Shown here: positions 16,356 to 25,660 of the stretch, in pieces
Numbering within the stretch: the stretch's first letter is position 1
Layout: each line of letters begins with the position of its first letter
Position numbers and translations under genes: made by a program
Notes under the pieces: generated by a model
Database searches by the model: none
Told to the model about the DNA's origin: nothing
Seen by the model: the letters and a program-made list of their open reading frames with translations, nothing else
Assembly: GCF_029016485.1 (NCBI RefSeq)
Contig: NZ_CP092107.1
Span: 1,240,001-1,304,000, forward strand
Reading direction: 5' to 3'
From: Vibrio sp. JC009
GTDB taxonomy: Bacteria; Pseudomonadota; Gammaproteobacteria; Enterobacterales; Vibrionaceae
DNA: 64,000 bases

Positions 16356-17630
16356 ATCAACACGGCCCAGGGCCAGAGCCGGTTCAATCACTAATACCCT
16401 GCCGTCGGTGAAATAATCGTGGTTTTCATCAACGGCCACCGGCCCGGTCATTTGCCTGAACCGCCCCTGCCATCGGATACTGTCATCTATTGAGCTGGCA
16501 AGCTTATCCCTCTGCTGGTCCACATCCGCATCTATGGTATGAAGCAGCGTAATAAGCCCGGAATAAGCTGAAATTCCCAGTCCGTCATCGTAGCTGATCG
16601 CTCCAAGCCAGAGGGTTTCCTGCTCGCTTTGCACAGGAAGTTTTACCGGCCACCAGCGGATATGATTCCTTTTGCTTAACGTCCCCGGCTCCTGAAATGC
16701 CAGATGCTGAGGCTGACCATTCCAGTAAAGATCGGAAACGGGCGGCGTTTTGGTTCTCAAAAGTCCGACGTAATCTGTGATACTGATGTCATCGTAGGAG
16801 AATGTCCGGTTCTTTATCCAGCCCATTTCCAGCATCATGGCTTCGGGCGAGTCGCCGACATAAATAACGTTGATTGCCTGAGCGTTAAAATAGGAAGATT
16901 CGCCGGCATAGGCTTTAAACTCAATCTCAGAAACATCTTTGATAAGGGGAACTTCGTTCTTGCCAGCAAAATCGTCCAGTTGCTCGAAAAACAGGCTGTA
17001 GTTTAGCCCTCCGAGCCCGGCAATAAGCAGCATGCTTGCCGCCAGTCCTTTGTAGCGCATACAGTAACGGCGCGCCAGCAGATAAAAGCCTGCCACTGAG
17101 GCGATAAGTATCAGCAACGAACTGTGTTCAGAGATAAACACATTCATTCCATTAATAAATGGAAAATTCTCAATTCCCATAGCAAGAAGATAACCCCAGA
17201 AAACAAACTGACCCACACCCAGAATCAAACCAATGGAAGAATAAAGAGAGAAGCGCTTCCAGTTTGTGCCGTTCGCCCCGGCGATAAAGGGAATCACCCA
17301 GGCAACCGGCCCCAGCAAGCGGGCGGTGATAAGCACCTTTTTTTCGTTACGCTTTAGCATCAGTTTTCCCTGAGCGACTCTTCTTCGCAGTGACGGACGC
17401 TTTTTCAGAATCGCTTTCTGAATATTCCGTCCATATCTGCGACCAACAGCAAAACTTGCCTGGTCGCCCAGAAAACCACCGGCCAGAACCAGTCCGACCC
17501 CCAACAAGCTTCCTGCATACAACTGATACCCGGCTGCAATCATAAAGGGCTCACCGGGTACCAGAAGATTAGGGCCGATGAAGGCATCGGTAAACGCTCC
17601 AAGAAATAGTGACAGATTGCTAAGCATCAT
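16338..17630 (-). CDS. DedA-family membrane protein fused to an LssY-like C-terminal domain
   Basis: This 430-residue protein has two parts. Residues 1-190 are a DedA/SNARE-associated domain (GPNLLVPGEPFMIAAG, FLGDQASFAVGRRYG, ARLLGPVAWVIPFIAG), a family linked to undecaprenyl-phosphate or phospholipid flipping. After a further hydrophobic helix, residues about 240-430 form an LssY C-terminal-type domain (PPVSDLYWNGQPQHLAFQEPG, RWWPVKL, HTIDADVDQQRDKL), found in proteins linked to lipid modification. It lies five bases after the GT2 gene on the same strand, so the two are co-transcribed. It fits a role in recycling or flipping lipid carriers for envelope sugars. Confidence 0.85.
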   Translation of the reverse strand: MMLSNLSLFLGAFTDAFIGPNLLVPGEPFMIAAGYQLYAGSLLGVGLVLAGGFLGDQASFAVGRRYGRNIQKAILKKRPSLRRRVAQGKLMLKRNEKKVLITARLLGPVAWVIPFIAGANGTNWKRFSLYSSIGLILGVGQFVFWGYLLAMGIENFPFINGMNVFISEHSSLLILIASVAGFYLLARRYCMRYKGLAASMLLIAGLGGLNYSLFFEQLDDFAGKNEVPLIKDVSEIEFKAYAGESSYFNAQAINVIYVGDSPEAMMLEMGWIKNRTFSYDDISITDYVGLLRTKTPPVSDLYWNGQPQHLAFQEPGTLSKRNHIRWWPVKLPVQSEQETLWLGAISYDDGLGISAYSGLITLLHTIDADVDQQRDKLASSIDDSIRWQGRFRQMTGPVAVDENHDYFTDGRVLVIEPALALGRVDLTAEI

Positions 17631-17635
17631 CTTTC

Positions 17636-18373
17636 CTATATTGCCTTCTGATCTTCATAGTGACCAAAGCGGTATTCGATTTCATTTTTCCGAATTTCAC
17701 CAAAGAAGAAACGTCTCAGGTTTGCTTTCAGGTAAACCAGTCCTGTAGAGAACAAACCATCCTGCTCAAGGCGGCGGGCATCGAACTGGAAAGTCACGGG
17801 TATAAAGCGGAAACGGAAAGTTCGGGACAGCCTTTTCACGTAGTCGCAGTCTTCACAAAGGCTGATATTCTCATCAAAGCCGCCAACATGCTGATGAGCT
17901 CTGCGGGTTGAGAAAATACAGGCTCCCACTGCCGTCGGGAAACCGTACTGAGTTGCGAACATCCCCAGGTTAATTGCGTTATAACCAAGGCGGTACATCA
18001 TAGGAAGGTTTGAAGAGCCAAGATAAACCCCTGCGACTTCAAGCCCTTTTTTATCCAACTGTTCTAACGCCTTTATAAGGAAGTTTGGCTCAAGGCAGAC
18101 ATCGGCATCCAGAAACAGAATTCGTTCATGTTTTGCCAGAGCAGCTCCGGTGTTGCGCCCCAGGCTGACACCACGAGTTTCCATCTTATGCACGGTCAGT
18201 TCAGGCAGAACCTCCTGATACTCTTGTGCCACTTCGCAGGTTGCATCTTCACTGTTTGAGTCCACCAGAATCACTTCAAAGTTCTGGTGAGTCTGCTCAG
18301 ACAGGTCGGTTAACAGACGGTCAATTCGTTTCTCTTCATTCAGGGTAATAATCACAATACTTAACGGACTCAT
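17636..18373 (-). CDS. GT2-family glycosyltransferase
   Basis: This 245-residue enzyme has a GT-A fold: SIVIITLNEEKRI at the N-terminus, ILVDSNSEDAT, the donor loop FLDADVCLEP, and GGFDENISLCEDCDYVKRL near residue 175. I use the ATG at 18373 because GGAG sits six bases before it; an upstream in-frame GTG at 18385 lacks such a site. No membrane helices are evident. It is first in an operon with DedA-LssY. GTTCA direct repeats lie about 75 bases before its start. The acceptor is unknown and is probably an envelope glycan or lipid. Confidence 0.87.
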   Translation of the reverse strand: MSPLSIVIITLNEEKRIDRLLTDLSEQTHQNFEVILVDSNSEDATCEVAQEYQEVLPELTVHKMETRGVSLGRNTGAALAKHERILFLDADVCLEPNFLIKALEQLDKKGLEVAGVYLGSSNLPMMYRLGYNAINLGMFATQYGFPTAVGACIFSTRRAHQHVGGFDENISLCEDCDYVKRLSRTFRFRFIPVTFQFDARRLEQDGLFSTGLVYLKANLRRFFFGEIRKNEIEYRFGHYEDQKAI

Positions 18374-18445
18374 CGCTCTCTCCACTTCGTTTATTTGATG
18401 TAGAGAAGAATACCTGCGCCTGGCTTAACCAATACTGAGCCTGCC

Positions 18446-18471
18446 GTTCATGTTCCGTTCATATTGGTTCA
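18446..18471. promoter_or_regulatory. Triple GTTCA direct repeat, likely response-regulator site
   Basis: GTTCA occurs at 18446-18450, 18457-18461 and 18467-18471, i.e. with steps of 11 and 10 bases, about one helical turn each. OmpR-family regulators usually bind such in-phase direct repeats. The site lies 73-98 bases upstream of the GT2-dedA operon start. Control by one of the two neighbouring regulators is inference. Confidence 0.55.
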
Positions 18472-18535
18472 CTTAACTATGTTCCTCAACGGAAGTGCTG
18501 TCACACCTAAAGGCTATAAGGTGGAGCTTATTTGT

Positions 18536-20503
18536 TTAAATCTGAAATTGTTTCACCAGTTGATTTAACTCCTCTGCCAGATCCGCAATTTCTGCGCTTG
18601 AATTGCGGGTTTGATTAGATGCCACGGCATTATTTTCAGCAATCTGCTTAACATTTGTTACGTTCATGTTGATTTCCTCGGCAACGCTGCTTTGTTGCTC
18701 TGATGCGCTGGCGATTTGCATATTCATATCATTGATTACCCTAATTGCGTGGTTAATTGCCTCCAGTGCAGAGTTAGCTTTGTTTGCCTGTTTGATACAC
18801 ATTCCAGCTTGAGTTGTCCCCAGAGTCATTACCTCTACGGTGTTTTGAGTACTTGTTGCCAGCAGATCGATAATACTCTGGATTTCTGTGGTTGAGTTTT
18901 GTGTTCTGGATGCCAGGGAGCGCACTTCATCGGCAACAACGGCAAATCCGCGTCCGTGTTCCCCGGCTCTGGCTGCTTCAATTGCTGCGTTTAAGGCTAA
19001 TAAGTTGGTCTGTTCGGAAATTTCTCGAATTACGTCTAAGATGGATTTTATGTTGATGACTTCATTTTGAACCAAATATAGCTTCTCTGACGACTGGTTT
19101 ACGTATTCTGACAGGGATGTTATTGACTGAATTGCCTGTCCAATAACTTTTGAACCAGCTAAAGCTTCCTGATCTGCTTTGGATGCAGCTCCGGCTGCAT
19201 TTGCGCTACTGCCGGCAACACTATGAATACTTTCCGTCATTTCGTTTATTGCTGTTGCGACCATTTCCGTTTCCTGCTCTTGCAGGCTAATGCCTTCTGA
19301 AGTCTGGCTGGTAATAACAGCAAGGTTTTCTGAAGCAGAAGATAGCGCCACACTTGCACCGGAAATGGTGGATATCATCTGTTTTAGGTTGCTTGCTGTA
19401 TTTTGAACCGCGTTCAATAGCTGTCCTGTTTCATCTTTCGACGTTTGGCTGATGTTTACGGTTAAATTGCCCTTAGCGAGTTGGCTCGCAGCCTCTACAG
19501 CCTGTTTAATAGGTTTGGTTATGTTAACAGTCAGCAAGTATGCGGAGCCTATGCCCAGCGCGACAGCAATGAGAGTCAGTATTGTTGTGATTTGTACGCT
19601 TTTGTGTGTATTTGCTTTTAGTTCCGGACCAAGCTTATCCTGATCTTTCATTACTGATAGTTTTACATTTTCAACTGCTTTAGCGACTTCCGGGCCGATA
19701 ATATCCAGTGTGTTAGTAATAAGATCATTGCGCTCTGCAATTAGCTTGTGGATATCATGCATTGCCAGAACATAGTTTGAATGAGCATGCTGAAATTCAG
19801 CAAGTAAACTTTTGCGCCTGCTGTCTTTAAGGTGATGAATGAGCTTTTTGATTTCTATACCAACCTCTCTGCTCATATTGATGTTGGCAACCTCAAAGTC
19901 AGCCTGTGAGTTTGTTTGAAGAAACTTAACCAGAAAAAGGCTTCCGGTTAGCATCTTCTTTTGGACATGTCCTGCATGGTATGAGACCTCGCTGTTGCCG
20001 TCGTGATGAGCCGACTCTATGATTTCGTTGATGATTTTCCTCATTTTTTCGCCGTTTGGGAGAAGTTGAGTATCATTCACGATATTTCTTTTATTGATTA
20101 GCGTTACGACTTGTCGGAAGGTATTTTCGTAGGTGGTTATCGAAGAGCTAATTTGGGATACGAGCAATGCTCGTTCCGGCTTTTGAATATTTTGCCTGGC
20201 ATTGATTAAAAATCCCTGCATTTTGTTCAGATAATCACTGTGTTTTTGCAGGTCTTTATTACTTTCTGTTATCAGGTAATCTTTTACGCTCATTCGAACC
20301 ATCAGCATGTTGGCTTGTAACCTGCCAGCCAGGTTCGTATCACGGGCCAGCTCCCGGTACTCGGTTATTCCGTGATCGGCCCGGTTTAAAGCCAGTATCC
20401 CGACACTTAATACAAGCGTCAGCAGTGTCAGTACAATACCGAAACCCAGACCAATTTTGGTCCTCAATCGAAGATTCATAAGCATACTGAATCTCAACTC
20501 CAT
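18536..20503 (-). CDS. Methyl-accepting chemotaxis protein
   Basis: This 655-residue chemoreceptor has TM1 (about 17-38), a large mostly helical periplasmic sensor of about 260 residues (size and helicity suggest an HBM-like double bundle), TM2 (about 308-328), HAMP (329-380), and a cytoplasmic signalling domain with the conserved hairpin [19 protein letters not shown] and [10 protein letters not shown]. No C-terminal CheR pentapeptide is visible; it ends LVKQFQI. ATG codons at 20503, 20485 and 20479 are all possible starts; none has a strong ribosome site. It stands alone and does not reveal its ligand. Confidence 0.93.
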   Translation of the reverse strand: MELRFSMLMNLRLRTKIGLGFGIVLTLLTLVLSVGILALNRADHGITEYRELARDTNLAGRLQANMLMVRMSVKDYLITESNKDLQKHSDYLNKMQGFLINARQNIQKPERALLVSQISSSITTYENTFRQVVTLINKRNIVNDTQLLPNGEKMRKIINEIIESAHHDGNSEVSYHAGHVQKKMLTGSLFLVKFLQTNSQADFEVANINMSREVGIEIKKLIHHLKDSRRKSLLAEFQHAHSNYVLAMHDIHKLIAERNDLITNTLDIIGPEVAKAVENVKLSVMKDQDKLGPELKANTHKSVQITTILTLIAVALGIGSAYLLTVNITKPIKQAVEAASQLAKGNLTVNISQTSKDETGQLLNAVQNTASNLKQMISTISGASVALSSASENLAVITSQTSEGISLQEQETEMVATAINEMTESIHSVAGSSANAAGAASKADQEALAGSKVIGQAIQSITSLSEYVNQSSEKLYLVQNEVINIKSILDVIREISEQTNLLALNAAIEAARAGEHGRGFAVVADEVRSLASRTQNSTTEIQSIIDLLATSTQNTVEVMTLGTTQAGMCIKQANKANSALEAINHAIRVINDMNMQIASASEQQSSVAEEINMNVTNVKQIAENNAVASNQTRNSSAEIADLAEELNQLVKQFQI

Positions 20504-20715
20504 CTATTTATTACTATTTTGTTAGCTCAGCAAACGTTTGCCTTGTCATTTTTCTGGATGATATGACGAATGAGATTTATTTAGTATGTAAATACTGTAT
20601 TAAATTGTTTCATTGGCGTGAGCTGTATATGAAAGCGTGGGGTTTTGTTGGGTGAAAGTGCGGTTGTTGGTTGGTTTTCAGGGTGAGCTTAAAGTGAAAT
20701 AGTGGCCGTTAAAGC

Positions 20716-20755
20716 AAAAGCCTTGCTCGGTTTTTTGCTCCGGAACAAGGCTTTT
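20716..20755 (-). terminator. Terminator of yqhD
   Basis: AAAAGCCTTG (20716-20725) pairs perfectly with CAAGGCTTTT (20746-20755), 10 bp of stem over a 20-base loop, about 24 bases beyond the yqhD stop on the minus strand. The outer AAAA/TTTT pairs could serve as the U-tract. Confidence 0.75.
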
Positions 20756-20778
20756 GAGTTTTTCTGTCAGTTATTGAT

Positions 20779-21930
20779 TTAGGCTATTGCAGATTCAAGA
20801 ATCTTACGGCTCTCTTCAAGGGTAATTGCGCCATGTTCGCCCAGAGCCACCAGGCCGTGACCTTCAAGTTGGCTGATCACTTCATCAATTGCTGTGGCCT
20901 TCTCTTTGTCGTGTTCTGTCAGCTGAGTTGCAACGCCAAGGCTGTGGTAGAAAGCTTCGATGGCATCAATGGTTCTTTCCGCAAGGTCTGCACCTGCTTC
21001 AAGACCGAATACATTCTGTCCCATCTGTTCCAGTTTCGCTCTTTTCGCTTCAATCTGATTGCGGTACAAAGATGGCTGAATGATTGCCAGTGAGCGGCCA
21101 TGAGCAACACCATAAAGTGCCGTCAGTTCGTGGCCAATCATATGAGTTGCCCAGTCATGTTTCACGCCTGCGCCGATCAAACCATTAAGTGCCTGGTTTG
21201 CTGTCCACATCAGGTTGGCACGCCAGCTGTCATCGCGTTCCCCAAGAGTCTTGCCAAGCTTCAGAAGGTTTTTCAGCAGTGTTTCTGCATAGCCATCCTG
21301 AACCATGATATCAGCTTGCTGAGTGGTTACGTACTGCTCACAGGTATGAACCCAGGCGTCAACGATGCCGTTTTGTAGCTGGTTTTCCGGCAGAGACTTC
21401 ATAGTGTCCGGATCCATTACCGCAAAGCGGGGCTGAACGGCAGGCGCCATAAATGCCAGTTTATCTTTGGTTGCAGCTTTGGTGATTACTGCGCCGGAGT
21501 TAGACTCTGAACCGGTTGCTGGCAGGGTAAGTACAGCTGCAAGTGGCACCGCTTCTGTCACTTTGTGCTTGCCGATCAGGATATCCCAGCCGTCACCATC
21601 GTATTTTGCTGCCGCAACAGCGTATTTTGAACCGTCGATAACCGAACCACCGCCTACAGCCAGTACAAAATCGATCTTTTCGTTTTTAATGATTTCCACT
21701 GCTTTATTCATTGTTTCTGCGGTCGGGTTTGGCTCAACGCCAGAAAACTCCATCCATTTGTGACCCGCCAGTGCCTCAGCTACCTGATCGTAAACACCAT
21801 TCTTTTTAATAGATCCGCCACCGTAGATAACCAGTACTTTGTTATCTGCAGGAATTTGTTCTTTTATTGCTGCAATCTGTCCCTGTCCAAACAGGATTGT
21901 TGTTGAGTTGCCATAGGTAAATTGCATCAC
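20779..21930 (-). CDS. yqhD: NADPH-dependent iron-containing alcohol/aldehyde reductase YqhD
   Basis: This 383-residue family III alcohol dehydrogenase reduces reactive aldehydes in the cytoplasm. It shows the dinucleotide-binding GGGS (93-96) and metal ligands D191, H195, H263 and H277, matching YqhD D194/H198/H267/H281 with a 3-4 residue shift. The N-terminus MMQFTYGNSTTILFGQGQIA is YqhD-like. A divergent AraC-family gene 165 bases away matches the E. coli yqhC-yqhD arrangement, where YqhC activates yqhD in response to aldehydes. Confidence 0.93.
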   Translation of the reverse strand: MMQFTYGNSTTILFGQGQIAAIKEQIPADNKVLVIYGGGSIKKNGVYDQVAEALAGHKWMEFSGVEPNPTAETMNKAVEIIKNEKIDFVLAVGGGSVIDGSKYAVAAAKYDGDGWDILIGKHKVTEAVPLAAVLTLPATGSESNSGAVITKAATKDKLAFMAPAVQPRFAVMDPDTMKSLPENQLQNGIVDAWVHTCEQYVTTQQADIMVQDGYAETLLKNLLKLGKTLGERDDSWRANLMWTANQALNGLIGAGVKHDWATHMIGHELTALYGVAHGRSLAIIQPSLYRNQIEAKRAKLEQMGQNVFGLEAGADLAERTIDAIEAFYHSLGVATQLTEHDKEKATAIDEVISQLEGHGLVALGEHGAITLEESRKILESAIA

Positions 21931-22095
21931 TGTTCTCCGTTATTGTTTTCGTTCCGATAAAGTTTATATATCGGTGCTTGAAAGTACTATTGCATAATAG
22001 TAGTCAATTAACTTTATTTGTAGCCACATTTCTTTCTGTTTCTTGCCTAAAATTATCATTTTTGCTAGTTTCCCTATCAACGCAGGAGGATTGCC

Positions 22096-22989
22096 GTGAA
22101 ACAGATAGCAAAATACATGAACGCCTATGTTGAGAAAAAACAGCTTCAGGAGCTGGAAGGAATGGTGGAAACGGCGGTATCCGGCGTGAAGTTTTACCGT
22201 TCTTCACAGGCTGCAAAAAGGATTCCTCTGATGTATCAGTCAGGCATCATTCTTATGGGTCAAGGATATAAAAACATTTATCTTGGTGAGCATAAGATGA
22301 GTTACGGGCCGGGTGACTACGTGGTCCTGGGCGTTCCGCTTCCTCTTGAGTGCGATACCAAAGTGGAAGACGGTAAACCTATCCTGGGTATTACTATCGA
22401 TGTATTACCAAAGATGCTGCACTCGGTAATTAACCATATCCAGCAACACGAGGCGGTCTCCGGCAGCGGGAAGAACAGCGAACTGCTTGGTGTTCAGTGT
22501 GTATGTTTATCCGATCCCCTTGAGGAGGCTTTTCTAAGGCTGATTAAAGCTCTGGGCAACGATGCAGAAGCGGAGTTTCTCGGAGAGAGCATAGTAAGGG
22601 AAATCGTCTACCGGGTGGTGAAGGGGCCTATGGGTCATATCCTTTATGAACGGGCTAACGTTGACGGTAACTATGCCAAAGTGGCGAAAGCGCTGGATAT
22701 TGTCCACTCGCACTTTGCCGACTCTATCACGGTGGAAAATCTGGCCGATGAAATACATATGAGCATTCCGGCTTTCCACCGGGCTTTTAAGCAGGTGACG
22801 GCAGAATCGCCTTTACAATATCTAAAGAAAGTCAGGCTGACCAAAGCCAGAGAGCTGATTATCGCAGAAGGCCTGCGCGCCGCTGATGCAGCCCGCAAGG
22901 TAGGCTACAACAGTCCCTCACAATTTAGCAGAGAATTTAAGCGTCACTTTAGTTACTCTCCGAAAGAGAGTTTTGCCCGGGCTTCTTAA
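22096..22989 (+). CDS. AraC-family activator, YqhC-like
   Basis: This 297-residue regulator starts at a GTG preceded five bases earlier by a strong AGGAGGA. It has an N-terminal AraC-N type cupin domain (about 20-180; KFYRSSQAAKRIPLMYQSGI) and a C-terminal double helix-turn-helix (about 200-295; SIPAFHRAFKQVT, AARKVGYNSPSQFSREFKR). It is divergent from yqhD. By analogy with E. coli YqhC it activates the aldehyde reductase when aldehydes accumulate. Confidence 0.9.
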   Translation: MKQIAKYMNAYVEKKQLQELEGMVETAVSGVKFYRSSQAAKRIPLMYQSGIILMGQGYKNIYLGEHKMSYGPGDYVVLGVPLPLECDTKVEDGKPILGITIDVLPKMLHSVINHIQQHEAVSGSGKNSELLGVQCVCLSDPLEEAFLRLIKALGNDAEAEFLGESIVREIVYRVVKGPMGHILYERANVDGNYAKVAKALDIVHSHFADSITVENLADEIHMSIPAFHRAFKQVTAESPLQYLKKVRLTKARELIIAEGLRAADAARKVGYNSPSQFSREFKRHFSYSPKESFARAS

Positions 22990-22990
22990 A

Positions 22991-23014
22991 AAGCTCTGCG
23001 AGAGGGCAGAGCTT
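22991..23014. terminator. Hairpin between yqhC-like gene and bor
   Basis: AAGCTCTGC (22991-22999) pairs with GCAGAGCTT (23006-23014) around a six-base loop, directly after the AraC-gene stop and 28 bases before the end of the convergent bor gene. There is no clear U-tract downstream on the plus strand. It probably ends transcripts from both sides. Confidence 0.55.
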
Positions 23015-23042
23015 AAACAGGCTACAAAAGTGGAGTGAGAAC

Positions 23043-23330
23043 TTATGCTTTACAGTATACGCGCGCTTCGCGTGGGCTGTAGATACCGAAAGTCACCACT
23101 TCCAGCAGGCCATTCACAAAGGTTTTTTGCACTTCTACTTTGGCAACCTTGTCAGCGCCGTGGCAGATAGCAGCAGCATCGAGCTCTTTTTTCTGAGTCA
23201 GACCGTCAATAAAGAAGTGCTGCGATTCGGTTAGCGTAGGCTCACTTTCCTGAGGAGCCATTACAAAAGTTTGTTGTGCACAGCCGGTCACCACAACAGA
23301 AAGCGCAGCCATTAGCAGTAGTTTTTTCAT
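23043..23330 (-). CDS. bor: Bor/Iss-family outer-membrane lipoprotein
   Basis: This 95-residue lipoprotein starts MKKLLLMAALSVVVTGCAQQ, with the lipobox VTGC placing the lipidated Cys at residue 17. The rest matches phage lambda Bor closely by eye: HHFF-like QHFFIDGLTQKKELDAA, ICHGADKV, QKTFVNGLLEVVTFGIYSP and EARVYC at the end. Bor and Iss are surface lipoproteins linked to serum resistance in E. coli. The in-frame ATG further upstream (23387) lacks a signal sequence, so 23330 is the better start. No other phage genes lie nearby. Confidence 0.9.
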   Translation of the reverse strand: MKKLLLMAALSVVVTGCAQQTFVMAPQESEPTLTESQHFFIDGLTQKKELDAAAICHGADKVAKVEVQKTFVNGLLEVVTFGIYSPREARVYCKA

Positions 23331-23426
23331 CGTATCTCCTGAATATCTTAGCGGTAGGGCAGAGCATGCATTGTTCATTTTATACATCTGCCTGTTGGAG
23401 ATAATTATGTCCTGACAGCTTTGTAT

Positions 23427-24746
23427 TTACTGTAAGGATTTGTCACCGGGCGTATTACAAACAGGAAACTGAAGCGAAAACTCTGCGCCACCTAAGGCTT
23501 CGCTGTCGCCTACCTGAATGCTGCCATTATGTTGTTCGCAGATTTTCTTTACTATGGATAGTCCTAACCCGTAGCCGCTTTTTGATTTGCTTCTTGATTT
23601 GTCCGCAATATAGAAAGGATCAAACAAGTGCTCCCGGTGCTCCTTTGCTACCCCCGGGCCATCATCATGGATGCTGATGTAAACGTTATTTTCTGCTTCT
23701 TTAATTTTGATAAGGACTCTGTTTTTAGCAAACTTAAATGCATTACGTACCAGGTTATCCAGCGCTCTTCCCAGAAGTTTTTTGTCCGCCTCAAGCTGCA
23801 TCACCTGCGTCGTGAGCATTGATTCTATGGGAAGTGTGCTCTCTTTGCTCCAGCGATGGATTGCCTTATTAAAGTAGTCATTCAGATGAATGGTTTCGAT
23901 ATCCAGTTGTAATTGTCCGCGCTCCAGCCGGGCGTAATGAAGCAGCTCATCGATCATCTGTTCCATCTCTTCAGTATCTTCAATGATGCTGTCTATTTTT
24001 TCGTTTTGTACTGCATCCAGTCTGCTGTCTTTAAGTAGTTCAGCTTGCCACTGGATACGGAATACCGGTGTTCGCAGTTCATGAGCAACCGCGTTTGTTA
24101 GTGAGCGGTTACTTTCTATAAGTTGCGATATTCTGTCGGCCATCAGGTTAAATGAATGATTCAAAGTGCCGATTGCTTTCCCTCCACCGGTCTGAGCCCG
24201 GACGGAGAAGTCACCTTCAGAAAAGTGCAATGTAGCCTGCTCCAGATGTCTGACCCGACGGAAAATAATGAACAGATGCCCGATGCCATAGGCCATAAAA
24301 GCAAATAAAAAGAAGCCCCATAACAGATTTTCCTCAAGTTCGATTTTTCTGTGTATCAGTGCCTGTTCATCCGGCTGATAAAAGTAGACGTTTTGACTTT
24401 GCGCTAAACGAAACCAGAGTAACCGGTCTTCATCATGGTAGATGGTTTTCCCGGGAAAGTCGGCAAAGTACACAGTTACATCATCGGGTAAAGAGTCCTG
24501 CTCAGTATAGATAGTGACTGTACTTCTGGCGGTTTGTGCAAACCGGTTTATGGCCTGGTGGGCTGCTTCGAGTCCCTGATTGTCAGCGATATTCTGAGCC
24601 AGTTCCTGATAGGCCTGAGCTTCGTAGTCCTGAAGCAGGTACTCGTAGTCGGTATTGAGGTGATAGACAGTTACCTCGTAGAGAATGAGGCTGGTCATAA
24701 AGCAGGCTATCAGGCCAAAAATCGATTCCAGATAAATTCGTCGCAT
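23427..24746 (-). CDS. RstB-like sensor histidine kinase
   Basis: This 439-residue kinase has TM1 (about 7-27), a short periplasmic domain (28-138), TM2 (about 139-162), HAMP, phosphoacceptor H222 (NAVAHELRTPVFRIQ, RstB-like spacing) and an ATPase domain with LDNLVRNAFKFA, HDDGPGV and GYGLGLSIV. It lies 48 bases after its response regulator on the same strand. Overall layout and the kinase core resemble RstB. The signal is unknown. Confidence 0.9.
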   Translation of the reverse strand: MRRIYLESIFGLIACFMTSLILYEVTVYHLNTDYEYLLQDYEAQAYQELAQNIADNQGLEAAHQAINRFAQTARSTVTIYTEQDSLPDDVTVYFADFPGKTIYHDEDRLLWFRLAQSQNVYFYQPDEQALIHRKIELEENLLWGFFLFAFMAYGIGHLFIIFRRVRHLEQATLHFSEGDFSVRAQTGGGKAIGTLNHSFNLMADRISQLIESNRSLTNAVAHELRTPVFRIQWQAELLKDSRLDAVQNEKIDSIIEDTEEMEQMIDELLHYARLERGQLQLDIETIHLNDYFNKAIHRWSKESTLPIESMLTTQVMQLEADKKLLGRALDNLVRNAFKFAKNRVLIKIKEAENNVYISIHDDGPGVAKEHREHLFDPFYIADKSRSKSKSGYGLGLSIVKKICEQHNGSIQVGDSEALGGAEFSLQFPVCNTPGDKSLQ

Positions 24747-24794
24747 AACTCACACCTTTAAAAGCCATGTGTGCCGCGACACACAGATTTATCA

Positions 24795-25499
24795 CTATTT
24801 CCAACTGGTGGAGACAAACTGGTATCCCTTTCCCCTGAGTGTCTGGATTTTCTCTGGCGGTGTTTTATCATCACCCAGCAGTTTCCGGATCCGTACAATT
24901 TTGTTGTCGACTGTCCGGTCAAATCCGTCGTACTCAATTCCTCTCAATGCCTTGGTTAAGTAGTCCCTGGATAAAACGGTGTCGGGGTTGCTGGCCAGAA
25001 TCCATAGTAAATCAAACTCACTGTCTGTCAGAGAAATAATGGCTCCGTTAAGCTCGCACTTCTTATATCTGAGCTTTAATGTGAGCTTATTAAAGCTCAG
25101 TTGCTCGTCACTATTGACGGCTTCTGCCGGATCTTCCTGACGCCTTAACAGGCTGCGTACTCTCGCTAACAGTACGCGGGGTTTTATCGGTTTGGTTACA
25201 AAGTCATCTGCTCCCGTCTCTAACCCGGCAACATGATCGAAGTCGTCGTCACTTGCGGTCAGTATCAGAATTTTACCCCTGAAGTTAGTACGCGTCTGTC
25301 TGCAAATTGTAAGCCCGTCGTTTACAGGCAGCATCAGATCAAGTAGTACAATATTCGGTTGCTGTGTGAGTATCTGTTCAATAGCCTCACTTCCGTCGCT
25401 TAGCGTTGTTACCTCAAAGTCCTGCTGTATAAAGTAATCTTTAAGCATCTGCTGTAACTTCAGGTCATCTTCAACAATAAGCATTCTCTGTTGTGTCAT
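24795..25499 (-). CDS. OmpR-family response regulator, RstA-like
   Basis: This 234-residue regulator has the receiver with DD (11-12), D54 (IVLLDLMLP) and a TKPIKP loop, then a winged helix (about 135-234; SDSEFDLLWILASNP, RIRKLLGDD). I prefer the ATG at 25499 because it places the receiver at residue 5; the frame is open upstream to 25628 but encodes nothing recognisable. It forms an operon with the kinase downstream. It is divergent from the lipoprotein gene at 25661, which may be a target. Confidence 0.9.
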   Translation of the reverse strand: MTQQRMLIVEDDLKLQQMLKDYFIQQDFEVTTLSDGSEAIEQILTQQPNIVLLDLMLPVNDGLTICRQTRTNFRGKILILTASDDDFDHVAGLETGADDFVTKPIKPRVLLARVRSLLRRQEDPAEAVNSDEQLSFNKLTLKLRYKKCELNGAIISLTDSEFDLLWILASNPDTVLSRDYLTKALRGIEYDGFDRTVDNKIVRIRKLLGDDKTPPEKIQTLRGKGYQFVSTSWK

Positions 25500-25660
25500 C
25501 CCGGCAATAACCTTCTGGCATGTATAAAGATGCTGTGAATTATATATAAATTCCTTTGTCATTTTTATTCGTACATTCACATACTCACTGTTACTTATTT
25601 CTGTGCCGGGTATGATTACAATGGACACATTAAGATAAACCCAGCTAATACGGTGTTTTT

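Noticed and set aside
24583..25039. Several short frames around the RstAB-like junction
   Set aside because: All lie opposite or out of frame with the kinase and regulator genes and carry no domain signature.
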